From assembly GCF_963678635.1 (NCBI RefSeq), contig NC_087069.1, positions 28,138,303 to 28,202,302 of the forward strand: a DNA stretch of 64,000 nucleotides, read 5' to 3'. A model generated the notes under the pieces. That model was not told where the DNA came from. It saw nothing but the letters and a program-made list of their open reading frames with translations, and searched no databases. This document shows positions 20,718 through 30,982 of the stretch, piece by piece. The position numbers and the translations under genes were made by a program. This DNA is from Symsagittifera roscoffensis (lineage: Eukaryota > Xenacoelomorpha > Acoela > Convolutidae). Numbering within the stretch: position 1 is the stretch's first letter; each line of letters starts with the position of its first letter.

Positions 20718-22025
20718 TAGCCTCGCAGAAAGCAGTCATAAACCAGACGAAGACATCGGACTTAAATAAGTTAAATTGTCTACATTCCTTGTGCTCAGTT
20801 AAGGAACTTTAACATTATTTCACCGATTTGATAATTACAACTTCGCTCTGACATTTTGAAATTCAAATATAATTGGCTGTCAATATAATCGGAAGAGGAT
20901 TTCAACTCTGACTTCAAAAAACAAGTCAAACTTGATGCTTAAAAGCATCGGTGACGGACAGTTAATATCATATTTGGTCAACGTGTCTGTTTGATGTTGT
21001 ATCACCTTGTCTGTACATGAAACACTTCCCTTAAATGAAAACAGAGTTCGAAAGAAATGTGATGAAGTGAATTATCTGTTTTCATTAGTGTAGAATTCTG
21101 AAGGATCTTACTGCCCTTTAAGGTGTCTCAATTAGTTTTTTTTCGCAATGATAAACGATTTTCTTACATTTTCAACTGTTATTTGCAAAAAAATAAGTTT
21201 TTCATAAAAGCCTGCAAATTGAGAAGGCGACCAAAACTGGCACAATCCTTTAAAAGGTTGCGACCGATTCAAAATGATACAGTCAAAATACTAGGTTTAG
21301 AAATTGGACGATATTGTATAGCAAATCTTTTTGAGATTAAAAAAAAACATTTCATTGATCTGACCCTAAGTACACTAATATACTCCCAACTCCCATATTA
21401 AGTTAATCAGTTTATTTTTGGCCAACAAAAATTAACTGAATCAAAAAATTATTAGACTTGTTCCGATTTACACAACCTGCAAAAAAAGGTTGAAAGCTTG
21501 TGGGAAGATTAACCCACAAAATCAACTCTGTGGCCCAAATTATTTGCTTGAATCAAGAAATCCTCAGACTTGTTCTATTTGCGCAATCTGCGAAAATGAG
21601 GTTGAAAATTTGTGGTAAATGTTGTTATAAATTCTTTGGATCATTGGATCATTTCACCGTGACTATAAGTTCATATCAGCATGGTTAGTTTTCTTGTAAT
21701 TTTTGTGATCTATCCTTTTTCTAATTTTCTGTGCTCGTATATCCAGCTCAACAAGCTTTTTTGTCTGTTTGTTTTTGTGTTCTTTTCCATAATAATCTGA
21801 ACTAGAACTACAATCTGTCACAAGAATTTAGGATTTTTTCAACTCTTAGGGTAAGTGTATCGGTTTCTTGCGTACCTTAAAAACGTATTTTAAAAAATTG
21901 ACTTTTTCATGTTCACTGCACGTTTCAAGTTCACGTTTTGAAAACTAACTTAGAGTTTTCGTAATGCAATGAATCTTTAAGAGCAAGCTTTTAAAGGTTT
22001 CAATCGTTTTGCGAATTTCTTTCAG
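20718..22025. other. Intergenic stretch without recognised gene
   Basis: AT-rich DNA. The ORF at 21123-21401 has a basic composition but no motif I recognise. Near 21415-21690 two diverged halves share a pattern (TCAAAAAATTATTAGACTTG / TCAAGAAATCCTCAGACTTG, then GCAAAAAAAGGTTGAAAGC / GCGAAAATGAGGTTGAAAAT), a degenerate tandem duplication of about 125 bp. Confidence 0.5.
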
Positions 22026-22179
22026 CTCACCAAGACAATTGGTTCACTTTCTCTTGCGGTTGTGATTCTGTTCACACTGATAGAAAGGGCGGCAGCCGTT
22101 CTCGACGAGGAAGGAGCAGTCACCACTGGAACTGAAACAAGAGGGGTATCGCAATTTGCGGGAAAACGCGGATGCCCTG
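22026..22179 (+). CDS. Possible small exon with hydrophobic segment (unit 1)
   Basis: A candidate exon lies between a good acceptor (TTTCTTTCAG, ending 22025) and a plausible donor (GTAAAA at 22180). Phase 0 reading gives a hydrophobic stretch SLSLAVVILFTLIE, then an acidic Thr/Gly segment and KRGCPG. GC content is higher than the surroundings, which is the main reason for listing it. No homologous family is recognised, and no partner exon is visible on either side. It could be chance. A copy lies at 52691-52844. Confidence 0.2.
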
Positions 22180-22302
22180 GTAAAAATAGCTATGCCCGGC
22201 ATCCTTTTCTCTGCTCTTCTACCCTCAATTCCCTGCCTCGTCACGACTTTTCATCATCATCCCCTCATATGACGTTTTTTTTTCTTTAAATGATGATTAT
22301 CA

Positions 22303-22504
22303 ATAACTCTAAAGACGGAATGACATTTCCATCGCCGTTTTTCGTGTTTGGGGAGAAATTGCGAACAAGGGCTGTTACGGCGCACCAGATGACAATGGTG
22401 AGTGCGCTGCAGTTGTTGTTGTTCGGAAGTCGGTCTGTGAGTTCGGAGAGAAGAATTGACCCGCAAGATGGAACTGAGAAGCAAATGGTCCGTCTGGACG
22501 ATTG
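22303..22504 (+). pseudogene. DHX9: DHX9-like exon V, truncated at the duplication breakpoint
   Basis: Encodes the OB-fold region that follows the helicase core of DHX9. After the junction it reads SKDGMTFPSPFFVFGEKLRT, then MTMVSALQLLLFGS and ends VRLDDW. Animal DHX9 proteins share the PSPFFVFGEK, LQLLLF and DDW landmarks. The donor GTACGT begins at 22505 and leaves two bases of the Trp codon, completed by exon X at 26289. There is no acceptor at its left: homology of the preceding DNA to 52967 runs straight into the exon, so the exon was cut by the duplication. An ATG at 22290, contributed by the downstream block, is in frame with it and is preceded by an in-frame TAA at 22287. Confidence 0.85.
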
Positions 22505-25500
22505 GTACGTAAACATAGATAGTAAATACTCTATGGCGTTGTGGCGCATCAGTAGTGATGGTGCCCAGCAATCATATGATAGCGGGTTCAATTCGCACCT
22601 GCGCTGCAATTTACAAGGTGAGCTCTTGTAAGATAGCCATAGCTTAGTTAACCTTTATTTATTAACCTTCGGATTAGGCCTCTGGCTGGTTAGCTAAAAA
22701 AAAAATAGTAAAAAGACATTTATCCGATTTGTGGTTGCAGATGAAATTAACAGCACAGTTTTTAAGAGCAATGAACGTAGTGGGTACTCTTATATAGGTC
22801 TTGCTGATTTTTTTTGTCTTTTTTTCTAAGAGTAATGAACTAGTGAGTACTCTTATATAGGTCTTGCTGTTTTTTTAAGAGAAATGAACTAGTGAGTACT
22901 CTTATATAGGTCTTGCTGATTTTTTTTGTCTTTTTTTCTAAGAGTAATGAACTAGTGAGTACTCTTATATAGGTCTTGCTGTTTTTTTAAGAGAAATGAA
23001 CTAGTGAGTACTCTTATATAGGTCTTGCTGATTTTTTTTGTCTTTTTTTCTAAGAGTAATGAACTAGTGAGTACTCTTATATAGGTATTGCTGTTTTTTT
23101 AAGAGAAATGAACTAGTGAGTACTCTTATATAGGTCTTGCTGATTTTTTTTGTTTTTTTTTCTAAGAGTAATGAACTAGTGAGTACTCTTATATAGGTCT
23201 TGCTGTTTTTTTAAGAGAAATGAACTAGTGAGTACTCTTATATAGGTCTTGCTGATTTTTTTTTGTCTTTTTTTCTAAGAGTAATGAACTAGTGAGTACT
23301 CTTATATAGGTATTGCTGTTTTTTTAAGAGAAATGAACTAGTGAGTACTCTTATATAGGTCTTGCTGATTTTTTTTGTCTTTTTTTCTAAGAGTAATGAA
23401 CTAGTGAGTACTCTTATATAGGTCTTGCTGTTTTTTTAAGAGAAATGAACTAGTGAGTACTCTTATATAGGTCTTGCTGATTTTTTTTGTCTTTTTTTCT
23501 AAGAGTAATGAACTAGTGAGTACTCTTATATAGGTCTTGCTGTTTTTTTAAGAGAAATGAAATAGTGAGTACTCTTATATAGGTCTTGCTGATTTTTTTT
23601 TGTCTTTTTTTCTAAGAGTAATGAACTAGTGAGTACTCTTATATAGGTCTTGCTGTTTTTTTAAGAGAAATGAACCAGTGAGTACTCTTATATAGGTCTT
23701 GCTGATTTTTTTTGTCTTTTTTTTCTAAGAGTAATGAACTAGTGAGTACTCTTATATAGTTCTTGCTGTTTTTTTAAGAGAAATGAACTAGTGAGTACTC
23801 TTATATAGGTCTTGCTGATTTTTTTTTGTCTTTTTTTCTAAGAGTAATGAACTAGTGAGTACTCTTATATAGGTCTTGCTGTTTTTTTAAGAGAAATGAA
23901 CTAGTGAGTACTCTTATATAGGTCTTGCTGATTTTTTTTGTCTTTTTTTCTAAGAGTAATGAACTAGTGAGTACTCTTATATAGGTCTTGCTGTTTTTTT
24001 AAGAGAAATGAAATAGTGAGTACTCTTATATAGGTCTTGCTGATTTTTTTTGTCTTTTTTTCTAAGAGTAATGAACTAGTGAGTACTCTTATATAGGTCT
24101 TGCTGTTTTTTTAAGAGAAATGAACTAGTGAGTACTCTTATATAGGTCTTGCTGATTTTTTTTGTCTTTTTTTCTAAGAGTAATGAACTAGTGAGTACTC
24201 TTATATAGGTATTGCTGTTTTTTTAAGAGAAATGAACTAGTGAGTACTCTTATATAGGTCTTGCTGATTTTTTTTGTCTTTTTTTCTAAGAGTAATGAAC
24301 TAGTGAGTACTCTTATATAGGTCTTGCTGTTTTTTTAAGAGAAATGAACTAGTGAGTACTCTTATATAGGTCTTGCTGATTTTTTTTGTCTTTTTTTCTA
24401 AGAGTAATGAACTAGTGAGTACTCTTATATAGGTCTTGCTGTTTTTTTAAGAGAAATGAACTAGTGAGTACTCTTATATAGGTCTTGCTGATTTTTTTTT
24501 GTCTTTTTTTCTAAGAGTAATGAACTAGTGAGTACTCTTGTATAGGTCTTGCTGTTTTTTTAAGAGAAATGAACTAGTGAGTACTCTTATATAGGTCTTG
24601 CTGATTTTTTTTGTCTTTTTTTCTAAGAGTAATGAACTAGTGAGTACTCTTATATAGGTCTTGCTGTTTTTTTAAGAGAAATGAAATAGTGAGTACTCTT
24701 ATATAGGTCTTGCTGATTTTTTTTGTCTTTTTTTCTAAGAGTAATGAACTAGTGAGTACTCTTATATAGGTCTTGCTGTTTTTTAAGAGAAATGAACTAG
24801 TGAGTACTCTTATATAGGTCTTGCTGATTTTTTTTGTCTTTTTTTCTAAGAGTAATGAACTAGTGAGTACTCTAATATAGGTCTTGCTGTTTTTTTAAGA
24901 GAAATGAACTAGTGAGTACTCTTATATAGGTCTTGCTGATTTTTTAAGAGAAATGAAATAGTGAGTACTCTTATATAGGTCTTGCTGATTTTTTTTGTCT
25001 TTTTTTCTAAGAGTAATGAACTAGTGAGTACTCTTATATAGGTCTTGCTGTTTTTTAAGAGAAATGAACTAGTGAGTACTCTTATATAGATCTTGCTGAT
25101 TTTTTTTTGTCTTTTTTTCTAAGAGTAATGAACTAGTGAGTACTCTTATATAGGTATTGCTGTTTTTTTAAGAGAAATGAACTAGTGAGTACTCTTATAT
25201 AGGTCTTGCTGATTTTTTTTGTCTTTTTTTCTAAGAGTAATGAACTAGTGAGTACTCTTATATAGGTCTTGCTGTTTTTTTAAGAGAAATGAACTAGTGA
25301 GTACTCTTATATAGGTCTTGCTGATTTTTTTTGTCTTTTTTTCTAAGAGTAATGAACTAGTGAGTACTCTTATATAGGTCTTGCTGTTTTTTTAAGAGAA
25401 ATGAAATAGTGAGTACTCTTATATAGGTCTTGCTGATTTTTTTTGTCTTTTTTTCTAAGAGTAATGAACTAGTGAGTACTCTTATATAGGTCTTGCTGTT

Positions 25501-26288
25501 TTTTTAAGAGAAATGAACCAGTGAGTACTCTTATATAGGTCTTGCTGATTTTTTTTGTCTTTTTTTTCTAAGAGTAATGAACTAGTGAGTACTCTTATAT
25601 AGTTCTTGCTGTTTTTTTAAGAGAAATGAACTAGTGAGTACTCTTATATAGGTCTTGCTGGTTTTTTTGCTTTTTTGTCAAGAAAAAGTCTTAAAATTTG
25701 TTCACGCTCAGTTTTGTTTTTTCGCCGCTTACTGACTTGTGATTTCTTTTTAAATTCAGTGCATTTAAATTCAGTGTAAAGGTCACGAAAAATGTGATCG
25801 GCTTCTGATTTCAAAAATGGAAATTAATTATCAGATTTCCCAGCGAAATAAAAGTTTTGCCGATTGATCCAGTTTTCTCAAATTGAGCTATTTTTATCAT
25901 AAAACCGTCCACCATAAATTGTTTTACAATTTCAAAGAGCTTTAAGGTCATCTATTTTTTTTTCGAAAGTTGAAGATTTTTGAAAACACTAGTCGTTTTT
26001 TTTCAGTTTCTTTGCGTTCATTACTGTTTTCCAAGTGCCAGTTGGCTATGTTTGTTGTTTGATCCGAAATAAATGGTCTCCTAACTGTACTCGTGAAGCG
26101 AAGGTTATGTTAAGATGTACAATTGAGGTTCTTTAATGAAGGTCAGTTGAGACAAAAATTGAGTATCACACAAAGAAGTTGTGAACTATCTGCTATTTTC
26201 AACTTCTAAATAATCCTGGTTACGTTTTGGAATGATTGGGTGCGAGCGTCTTCTTGAAAACCTGTGATATAGGCTTCATCTTTTTAAG
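22505..26288 (+). other. DHX9 intron V-X with satellite
   Basis: Intron of 3.8 kb, donor GTACGT and acceptor TTTTTAAG. Most of it is the 112-bp satellite. The segment 22520-22620 is a dispersed repeat whose reverse complement occurs at 61430-61505. The rest (22640-22740, 25670-26288) is AT-rich with no recognised element. Confidence 0.75.
22762..25668. repeat. 112-bp dimeric satellite, about 26 dimers
   Basis: Two alternating monomers share AATGAACTAGTGAGTACTCT and TATATAGGTCTTGCTG. One (about 50 bp) follows TAAGAGT and ends in a T-run; the other (about 62 bp) follows AAGAGA and ends with a T-run, GTC and another T-run. Dimer starts at 22827, 22939 and 23051 fix the period at 112 bp. Shared variants recur in blocks: GAAATAG, GAACCAG and TAGTTCTTG appear in that order at about 23570-23760 and again at 25400-25605, so multi-dimer segments were copied. 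AAGAGTA and TACTCTT in each unit can pair. Not a CRISPR array, because nothing unique separates the units. Confidence 0.97.
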
Positions 26289-26543
26289 GATCAATCTGGA
26301 TCTGGACCACAAAAGCGCAGCCTCAGTAGTCGCCCTTCGCCCGATCATTGAAGACTTCATCATGCGATTCACAAGCGAACCCGAGAGAGCACTGCAGATG
26401 GCAGACAGTGATGTCACTCTGAAACACGTGATCAGAAGTCTGTCTACGGCAGATAGTGTGTTGCTGGAAAGGGGAGGGGCGAGTGGGGGTGGTGCAATTA
26501 AAAGGCCGATGATGCAGTCGCCATTGGGGGGAGGATATGGACA
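26289..26543 (+). CDS. DHX9: DHX9-like exon X (first copy)
   Basis: Coding exon of 255 bp with acceptor TTTTTAAG and a perfect donor GTAAGT at 26544. The first base completes Trp from exon V. It then reads INLDLDHKSAASVVALRPII, then EDFIMRF and ends GGGYGQ. In DHX9 the DDW is followed by an amphipathic ALRxxxE helix after an H-x-A-A segment and a linker to the glycine-rich tail; this exon has the same layout (HKSAASVVALR, IRSLS, then Gly-rich). The open frame starting upstream at 26236 is intronic read-through. It splices in phase to exon Y at 27435. The long opposite-strand ORF is a shadow. Confidence 0.88.
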
Positions 26544-27434
26544 GTAAGTAGAATTTGTAATCAGTAAGTAGAATTTAGGCTTTCGAAACAGATAATCAAA
26601 CGCTGCAATCCTTGTAACCATGGATTGTATAAGAAGTTTGTTTTTACGTGGGTGTTTTTTTTTAAATTGTTTCAACCTTTATTCTTGAGGCCAGCTGTTT
26701 CTAAACTTTCGAGCTCTACGAATGACCCTAGAATGGCTTTACTTCGTAACTGTACCAGACGCAATCTCGAATAAAAATTGTCTCTCAATTTTTATCCGAG
26801 ATTGTTTCTTTGAGATCTGAGGATTTTCCTCACATTTTGGCTGAAAAAACATCGGGCATTTTAAGATTTAATGTGACTTATTTTTTTTCTCGGTTTACAC
26901 TTCGTCAGCTAAGTGTATTATTACGAACCTTCTTTTTTTTCTAACCTAACTCGAAAATAAAACTGCAGCATTGGAAATTGGATAGCATCTGTTCTCTGGT
27001 TTATTTGTGGCTAGTGTTTGGTACCTTGGCTCTTTCACATTTTCCACTCCCCCCTCGTAAAATAGCAAAATAAAGCTTCTCAGATATTGCAAACACGGCA
27101 TTTTGCATGCTATAAATGTTGTGAAAATTTGTTCACCTGTTCACGCTGACGCCTTTCGATGCATTTTCTAACATAAAAAGTAATTTTAAATAGACTTTCC
27201 TTTAACTCCTAACCAGCTAGTAACTTTAACTAGGGTCAGCCAAAGGCAAATACCGTAATGACATTGACCCATATGTCTAATTACTTGAAGGAGCACTGTT
27301 AAAAAAAGATCAAGCCAATTGATTCAAAGCCAATTGATTTTTTAAAAAAAGTCATTTTAAAAGTTAAATATTCCACTCATTATTTTGAAAAGAAACTTTG
27401 ATCTGCTAACCAATATGATTTGCATTGCTTTTAG
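26544..27434 (+). other. DHX9 intron X-Y (first complete copy)
   Basis: Intron of about 0.9 kb with donor GTAAGT and acceptor CTTTTAG. It includes a strong hairpin at 26762-26804. The 27228 boundary of the repeated units falls inside it without any visible scar. Confidence 0.8.
26762..26804 (+). other. Intronic hairpin, 19-bp stem and 5-nt loop
   Basis: CAATCTCGAATAAAAATTG, loop TCTCT, then CAATTTTTATCCGAGATTG pair over 19 positions with one mismatch. It is repeated at 30192-30234. It could be a remnant of a small inverted-repeat element or a structured intronic RNA; the sequence does not decide. Confidence 0.7.
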
Positions 27435-27532
27435 GTACGGGCCTTCGCCTCCCAAGGCTACTATGATGGAAAGCAGTTACAACAGTGGCGGTGCAAATCA
27501 AAGTTATGGCGGCTACGGAGAGCCCAGTAGAG
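27435..27532 (+). CDS. DHX9: DHX9-like exon Y (middle copy)
   Basis: Identical in reading to 208-305. It is in phase after exon X (26289-26543) but is followed on the strand by the second exon X, which needs two preceding bases while Y supplies one. Splicing Y to that X would shift frame and reach a TAG within 14 codons. In-frame use therefore requires skipping to exon Z at 36926. Confidence 0.75.
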
Positions 27533-27556
27533 GTCAGCATTTATGTAGTACTGGCG

Positions 27557-28695
27557 TGTAACGCACCTCCGATACTTCAATTTTTGACAACTCTTATAAA
27601 ACCGCATATATTGGCAATAAGATTTGCATCCTTTGAGTGTACTCTGGTATCACCCAATTACAGGTTTGGTAATTCAAATTCAGTAAAGTTTTTATTCAAT
27701 TTTTTAAATTCAAGTTTGTGACGTTTCTTATATCCAACTTCATTGGAAAAGTTTAGAATGACATAAAAAACGTCACATCTCGGAAACTAAAAGCAATTGA
27801 GCAGTCGAATTTGGAGGCAAGAGTTGCAACCCCTGAGAGTACTCTACAGTACCCAACCACAGCGTTGGGAATTTCATATTTTGAGAAAGTTCAAATTTAA
27901 ATTTTTAAAAATACAAAGATTTGAGCAGTCATATTTGGAGGCAAGATTCGTAACCCCTGAGAATACTGTGCCAGCCCTCAAATACAGGGTTAGGAATTTC
28001 AAATTTATGAAAGAACTAAATTTCAAGTTTTCTTCCACGAAAATTTTAAGTTTCAGTTTTTTGATACAAGAGAAAATCACGAAAAGCGTCATATCTCGAA
28101 CACTAAAAGGATTTGAGCAGTCATGATAATAGTTGCAACTGCTGGGAACACCCTGACAGAGCCTCACTCTAGAGATGAGAATTCAAATTTGTGAAAATTT
28201 TTATAAGTTCTTTGAATAATTTAAAAAAAAAACACAAAAAAAGGTCACATCTCGTAAAACTAAGAAAATTTGAGCAGTTGCATTTGGAAGCAAGATTTGC
28301 AACTTCAAAATTCTGAAAGTACCTTCACAGTACTTAACGACAGGGTTGGGAATTTCAAACTTTCTGAATGTTTTAAATTCAACTTTTCTGAAAATTAAAA
28401 AACAAAATCATAAAAACGTCATATATCGAAAAGTAATGACTTGAGCAGTCATCCTTGGTTGGAGGTAATATTTGCAGCCTCTACGTGTATGTTGCTAGCG
28501 CCTAACTGCAGGGCTAGGAATTTCGAGTTATTCTTTCCAAACTTCTTTCAAATCTAAATCTTCTGAGATTTAAGAAAAACAATCATAAAAACGTCATATC
28601 TCGAAAACTACGAGGATTGGATCAGTCATAATTGGAGGCCCATTTTGCAACCTCTACGAAAACCCTCCCACAGCATAACACCATAAGGTTTCTAC
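27557..28695. repeat. Degenerate tandem repeat (middle copy)
   Basis: Copy of 330-1470 with a few substitutions and a one-base deletion near 28222. Confidence 0.85.
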
Positions 28696-28901
28696 TTTTA
28701 AACTTTTGAATCGAACACTGAGTTCAAACTGGAAACTCGAGTAAAATTTTCAACCCTTGCAATATACGATATAACTTAATCGTGAAAAAATTCTTTCGTT
28801 AAACGTGCAAAAATAATACGTTGAAAAACTTAAGCATTGCGAGATAGTGAAGCCTGCATTTAATTAGATAAGAAATGTGCACAAACTAATCCTGATGCAT
28901 G

Positions 28902-28918
28902 GGTTCGAATCCTGTAAA
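28902..28918 (+). other. Breakpoint of the nested tandem duplication beside a box B
   Basis: The box B GGTTCGAATCC (28902-28912) is followed by TG, a three-base filler TAA and then ATGAAATT, the sequence found at 22741. At 1676 the same box is followed by TGAATTC instead. The break is thus within 2-3 bp of the box B. Confidence 0.85.
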
Positions 28919-28933
28919 TGAAATTAACAGCAC

Positions 28934-29094
28934 AGTTTTTAAGAGCAATGAACGTAGTGGGTACTCTTATATAGGTCTTGCTGATTTTTTTTGTTTTTTT
29001 TAGAGTAATGAACTAGTGAGTACTCTTATATAGGTCTTGCTGGTTTTTAAGAGAAATGAACTAGTGAGTACTCTTATATAGGTCTTGCTGGTTT
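28934..29094. repeat. 112-bp satellite remnant, about three monomers
   Basis: Holds the atypical first monomer (AATGAACGTAGTGGGTACTC) and two further monomers, the last ending in the same GGTTTTTTTGC boundary as 25660-25670. Compared with 22762-25668, about 2.7 kb of repeats are absent while both ends are conserved. Confidence 0.95.
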
Positions 29095-29718
29095 TTTTGC
29101 TTTTTTGTCAAGAAAAAGTCTTAAAATTTGTTCACGCTCAGTTTTGTTTTTTCGCCGCTTACTGACTTGTGATTTCTTTTTAAATTCAGTGCATTTAAAT
29201 TCAGTGTAAAGGTCACGAAAAATGTGATCGGCTTCTGATTTCAAAAATGGAAATTAATTATTAGATTTCCCAGCGAAATAAAAGTTTTGCCTATTGATCC
29301 AGTTTTCTCAAATTGAGCTATTTTTAACATAAAACCGTCCACCATAAATTGTTTTACAATTTCAAAGAGCTTTAAGGTCATCTATTTTTTTTTCGAAAGT
29401 TGAAGATTTTTGAAAACACTAGTCGTTTTTTTTCAGTTTCTTTGCGTTCATTACTGTTTTCCAAGTGCCAGTTGGCTATGTTTGTTGTTTGATCCGAAAT
29501 AAATGGTCTCCTAACTGTACTCGTGAAGCGAAGGTTATGTTAAGATGCACAATTGAGGTTCTTTAATGAAGGTCAGTTGAGACAAAAATTGAGTATCACA
29601 CAAAGAAGTTGTGAACTATCTGCTATTTTCAACTTCTAAATAATCCTGGTTACGTTTTGGAATGATTGGGTGCGAGCGTCTTCTTGAAAACCTGTGATAT
29701 AGGCTTCATCTTTTTAAG

Positions 29719-29973
29719 GATCAATCTGGATCTGGACCACAAAAGCGCAGCCTCAGTAGTCGCCCTTCGCCCGATCATTGAAGACTTCATCATGCGATTC
29801 ACAAGCGAACCCGAGAGAGCACTGCAGATGGCAGACAGTGATGTCACTCTGAAACACGTGATCAGAAGTCTGTCTACGGCAGATAGTGTGTTGCTGGAAA
29901 GGGGAGGGGCGAGTGGGGGTGGTGCAATTAAAAGGCCGATGATGCAGTCGCCATTGGGGGGAGGATATGGACA
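29719..29973 (+). CDS. DHX9: DHX9-like exon X (second copy)
   Basis: Same reading as 26289-26543 with intact acceptor and donor. It is in phase with exon V if V skips to it, and with exon Y at 30861. It cannot follow the middle exon Y in frame. A transcript of the truncated copy therefore has two equivalent in-frame routes, V-X-Y-Z-W through either XY pair. Confidence 0.8.
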
Positions 29974-30191
29974 GTAAGTAGAATTTGTAATCAGTAAGTA
30001 GAATTTAGGCTTTCGAAACAGATAATCAAACGCTGCAATCCTTGTAACCATGGATTGTATAAGAAGTTTGTTTTTACGTGGGTGTTTTTTTTTAAATTGT
30101 TTCAACCTTTATTCTTGAGGCCAGCTGTTTCTAAACTTTCGAGCTCTACGAATGACCCTAGAATGGCTTTACTTCGTAACTGTACCAGACG

Positions 30192-30234
30192 CAATCTCGA
30201 ATAAAAATTGTCTCTCAATTTTTATCCGAGATTG
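30192..30234 (+). other. Intronic hairpin (second copy)
   Basis: Copy of the 26762-26804 hairpin in the second X-Y intron, unchanged. Confidence 0.7.
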
Positions 30235-30860
30235 TTTCTTTGAGATCTGAGGATTTTCCTCACATTTTGGCTGAAAAAACATCGGGCATTTTAAGATTTA
30301 ATGTGACTTATTTTTTTTCTCGGTTTACACTTCGTCAGCTAAGTGTATTATTACGAACCTTCTTTTTTTTCTAACCTAACTCGAAAATAAAACTGCAGCA
30401 TTGGAAATTGGATAGCATCTGTTCTCTGGTTTATTTGTGGCTAGTGTTTGGTACCTTGGCTCTTTCACATTTTCCACTCCCCCCTCGTAAAATAGCAAAA
30501 TAAAGCTTCTCAGATATTGCAAACACGGCATTTTGCATGCTATAAATGTTGTGAAAATTTGTTCACCTGTTCACGCTGACGCCTTTCGATGCATTTTCTA
30601 ACATAAAAAGTATAAATAGACTTTCCTTTAACTCCTAACCAGCTAGTAACTTTAACTAGGGTCAGCCAAAGGCAAATACCGTAATGACATTGACCCATAT
30701 GTCTAATTACTTGAAGGAGCACTGTTAAAAAAAGATCAAGCCAATTGATTCAAAGCCAATTGATTTTTTAAAAAAAGTCATTTTAAAAGTTAAATATTCC
30801 ACTCATTATTTTGAAAAGAAACTTTGATCTGCTAACCAATATGATTTGCATTGCTTTTAG

Positions 30861-30958
30861 GTACGGGCCTTCGCCTCCCAAGGCTACTATGATGGAAAGC
30901 AGTTACAACAGTGGCGGTGCAAATCAAAGTTATGGCGGCTACGGAGAGCCCAGTAGAG
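30861..30958 (+). CDS. DHX9: DHX9-like exon Y (unit 2)
   Basis: Third copy of exon Y with intact splice sites. It joins in phase to exon Z at 36926. Confidence 0.8.
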
Positions 30959-30982
30959 GTCAGCATTTATGTAGTACTGGCG

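Larger units (their letters stand above)
1..22302. repeat. Large tandem segmental duplication, unit 1
   Basis: This stretch is repeated almost base for base at 30654-52967. The offset is 30653 at the left and 30665 at the right end, so net length change is small. The differences I saw are scattered substitutions and homopolymer changes. Unit 1 begins in the intron between DHX9 exons X and Y and ends in non-genic DNA. The homology stops after 22302 / 52967; beyond it, 22303 enters DHX9 exon V while 52968 enters unrelated DNA. The left limit of homology lies outside the window, because X upstream of Y is not visible for this copy. An allelic haplotype wrongly placed in tandem is an alternative to a true duplication. 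Confidence 0.95.
22741..28914. repeat. Nested tandem duplication, first copy (satellite-X-Y-intron)
   Basis: A segment running from the V-X intron (22741) through the satellite, exon X and exon Y to 28914 is followed directly by a second copy starting at 28918. Positions 27228-28914 match 1-1688 and 30654-32341. The junction carries a three-base filler (28915-28917). The second copy is shorter mainly because its satellite has contracted by about 2.7 kb. Confidence 0.92.

Noticed and set aside
22257-22609. Two overlapping minus-strand ORFs opposite exon V
   Set aside because: They are shadows of the DHX9 exon and the dispersed repeat; the plus frame has the homology and the phased splice sites.
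22762-25668. CRISPR-like or regulatory repeat array
   Set aside because: Units abut directly, with only T-runs between conserved parts; there are no unique spacers and the context is a eukaryotic intron.
26220-26675. 151-codon minus-strand ORF opposite exon X (and its copy at 29650-30105)
   Set aside because: Longer than the plus-strand frame, but it runs across both splice sites of exon X and has no recognisable motif.
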